Below are positions 8,929 through 10,025 of a stretch of 10,025 bases of DNA, one piece after another; within the stretch, counting starts at the first letter, position 1, and every line of letters begins with the position of its first letter. The translations under genes were made by a program, and so were the position numbers. The notes under the pieces were generated by a model. That model did not search any database and was not told the DNA's origin. It saw only the letters and a program-made list of their open reading frames with translations. Origin of the DNA: Larix sibirica (taxonomy: Eukaryota > Streptophyta > Pinopsida > Pinales > Pinaceae); contig NWUY0300015118.1 of NCBI GenBank assembly GCA_004151065.3, positions 75,167-85,191 on the forward strand, read 5' to 3'.

Positions 8929-9265
8929 TCTGTTTGATTTGGGTTCTCAAGGTTATTGTTTATAACATAATACTTTGGAAAAGTTTTTCTATTTACTTAA
9001 AAAATGTTAGATGTGCATGGCAACAATTGACAATGCCTTGTGTACTTATCTACAGATTCGGATAACACAAGACGAGCAACATTATGATCTATTGAACAAG
9101 TAGACTTTCTGACTGTATTAAAATACACTTGAGTATTTCTAACAACATGATTACTAACATTTTCAAACACTTAACTATATTCATACCCAAAATTCTCCTA
9201 ACAATAGCTAAACAGTGTGATTTTAACAAAACCTACAATAATTGACATTTGGATGCATCATTTTT

Positions 9266-9466
9266 TTATTCAAAAAAGTATTTGATAATTTTACTACACC
9301 GCTCATTAATAGTTATTTTTTGTAACTTACCTTCAAGGGATGCTAGAGGACTTTCATTCACTTGAATATGTCTAGGAGTTATTTTGTGTGCACTGGATAG
9401 TCGAGGAAAGGAAGGTGGACAAGAAGTGTGAATCCCATCACTGGTAGATACTAGCACTGCATTCAT
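9266..9466 (-). pseudogene. Probable upstream (N-terminal) coding fragment of the same gene
   Basis: These are 66 open codons, rich in Ser and Pro in the first third (SPxx, PPSFPRLSS), then SPLASLEGKLQKITINERCS followed by KIIKYFFE. This looks like real but low-complexity N-terminal coding sequence, not noise. After the TAA, the same frame continues with DASKCQLL and CLAIVRRILGMN down to about 9180. A different frame is open from 9170 to 9000 (57 codons). Together they suggest a broken N-terminal region leading into fragment 1 at 8928. I recognise no named domain. Assignment to the transposase-like gene rests on strand, order and the chain of adjacent coding-like stretches. Confidence 0.4.
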
Positions 9467-9636
9467 TTGAGAATCAATATTGGAAGTGCATTGGACATGT
9501 TTGTGGTATGCATTTGAACATCTAATTATTCAAATTGAGCTTACAGTACATGATCAACTTGTACAATACTACTAGGTGAATACCCAACATCTAGGTAAGT
9601 TTGAATACCTTCTTCTTCAATTGGATCAATGCTTGT

Positions 9637-9828
9637 TCATAGAGTATTAAGAGTATTACATGGAATATGAATGTCCTCCTTTGGATTTGGGGGGATTCCT
9701 TGTGGATGCCTAAATTTTTCCTTGCCAAACCTTTCCTTCCCTCTTAGTCCATGGAATTTTTCAAGGAGCAACTCTATCCTTCTAGACTTTTTCCCTCTAT
9801 TTCTTTTGTAGCCCATCTCCAAAAGCAA
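9637..9828 (-). pseudogene. Possible first exon or N-terminus, highly basic
   Basis: These are 63 open codons. The likely true start is the ATG at 9816 (MGYKRNRGKKSRRIELLLEK), preceded by gcttttggag. The segment is strongly basic (K/R runs at about residues 8-17 and 28-38), which would suit a nuclear-localisation or DNA-contacting N-terminus. It then turns to PQGIPPNPKEDIHIP. It shares its reading frame with fragments 1 and 3, but stops and frame changes lie between. No domain is recognised. It could be unrelated to the downstream fragments or non-coding by chance. Confidence 0.3.
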
Positions 9829-10025
9829 GGAAAATTTTAGAGGAAAGATTTATCCCATGGCCTATTTTTTGACCATTTTTTCCAAAAAAGATTCACCAAT
9901 TTGCCTTTTTTTTATATAAATGATTCAGCCAAAATCCATCAGATAATTCCTTTTTACTCTAAAAATCACCAAAATTGTCCAAAAACTATATAAAACCCTT
10001 AGAAATTTGAATATTTTTTAAATAT
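9829..10025. other. Very AT-rich flank upstream of the minus-strand pseudogene
   Basis: This flank has poly-A/T tracts and no open frame. On the minus strand a tatataaaaaaaa string begins at 9918, about 100 bp before the candidate ATG at 9816, and another ttttatatag string lies near 9988. Either could have been a TATA element, but such strings are common in DNA of this composition, so no promoter is claimed. Confidence 0.3.

Larger units (their letters stand above)
6718..9816 (-). pseudogene. Decayed transposase-like gene with intron (full extent of remnant)
   Basis: Read on the minus strand, this region carries in protein order the blocks of one family. They are a TRPSSNQRDV...KCKPWYARI...CC..HH region (8928-8545), a middle region (8488-8153), a DFIENY region followed by a DG...QLKN and HGTCELDGTGACIK region (8079-7161), and a C-terminal region after a predicted intron (7055-6718). 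I recognise the order DFxENY, DGxxxQxK, HGxxxxDGxGxxxK from a family of uncharacterised, probably DDE-type, transposase-like proteins in eukaryotes. Naming a superfamily would be guessing. Segments 8928-8545 and 8079-7161 share one reading frame; 8488-8153 sits in another, so two compensating frameshifts separate them. In-frame stops include TAG 8547, TGA 8541, TGA 7785, TAA 7770, TAA 7419, TGA 7356, TAG 7290, TGA 7017, TGA 6993 and TAA 6846. The copy cannot make a full protein. The 5' limit (ATG at 9816) is tentative. Confidence 0.8.

Noticed and set aside
9911-9920. TATA-like string on the minus strand about 100 bp upstream of the candidate ATG at 9816
   Set aside because: The flank is so AT-rich that such strings are expected by chance, and the gene is dead, so no promoter is called.
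1-10025. CRISPR array, bacterial operon or organellar DNA
   Set aside because: The repeat units are far too long and contiguous without spacers, there are no intact genes, and the broken gene has a GT-AG intron.

Overview
This window looks like nuclear DNA of a large, repeat-rich plant genome. It is AT-rich and visibly poor in CpG, has no long intact reading frame, and holds two unrelated satellite-type tandem arrays followed by the wreck of an intron-containing, transposase-like gene. The AT bias, the short GT-AG intron and the monomer lengths (about 178 and 358 bp) fit a land plant. A gymnosperm or another lineage with a large genome is plausible, but the sequence does not settle it. There is no sign of bacterial, organellar or viral gene organisation.

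Layout. Bases 1-209 hold nothing I can identify. Bases 210-2215 are an old, strongly diverged tandem array of about eleven monomers of about 178 bp. Bases 2216-2681 are non-coding spacer containing a single ambiguous base flanked by a 43-bp direct duplication, probably an assembly scar. Bases 2682-5266 are a second, younger tandem array of seven full monomers of 357-359 bp plus a partial eighth. Two of its neighbouring monomers are about 98% identical. Bases 5267-6717 have no recognised gene and include a run of 12 G.

Bases 6718 to about 8930, and probably on to about 9816, carry on the minus strand a decayed gene. Its pieces can be read in protein order: a Cys/His-containing N-terminal half, a DFIENY block, a DGxxxQxK block, an HGxxxxDGxG block, then a predicted 105-bp intron and a C-terminal block. 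I recognise this motif order as that of a widespread family of uncharacterised transposase-like proteins in eukaryotes, but I cannot give it an accepted name. At least ten in-frame stops and two frameshifts show that this copy is dead.

Nothing here works together as a pathway. The window reads as heterochromatin: satellite arrays beside a fossil mobile-element gene. The most useful content is the pseudogene, which preserves the exon structure and motif order of a poorly described family, and the near 1:2 ratio of the two satellite periods.
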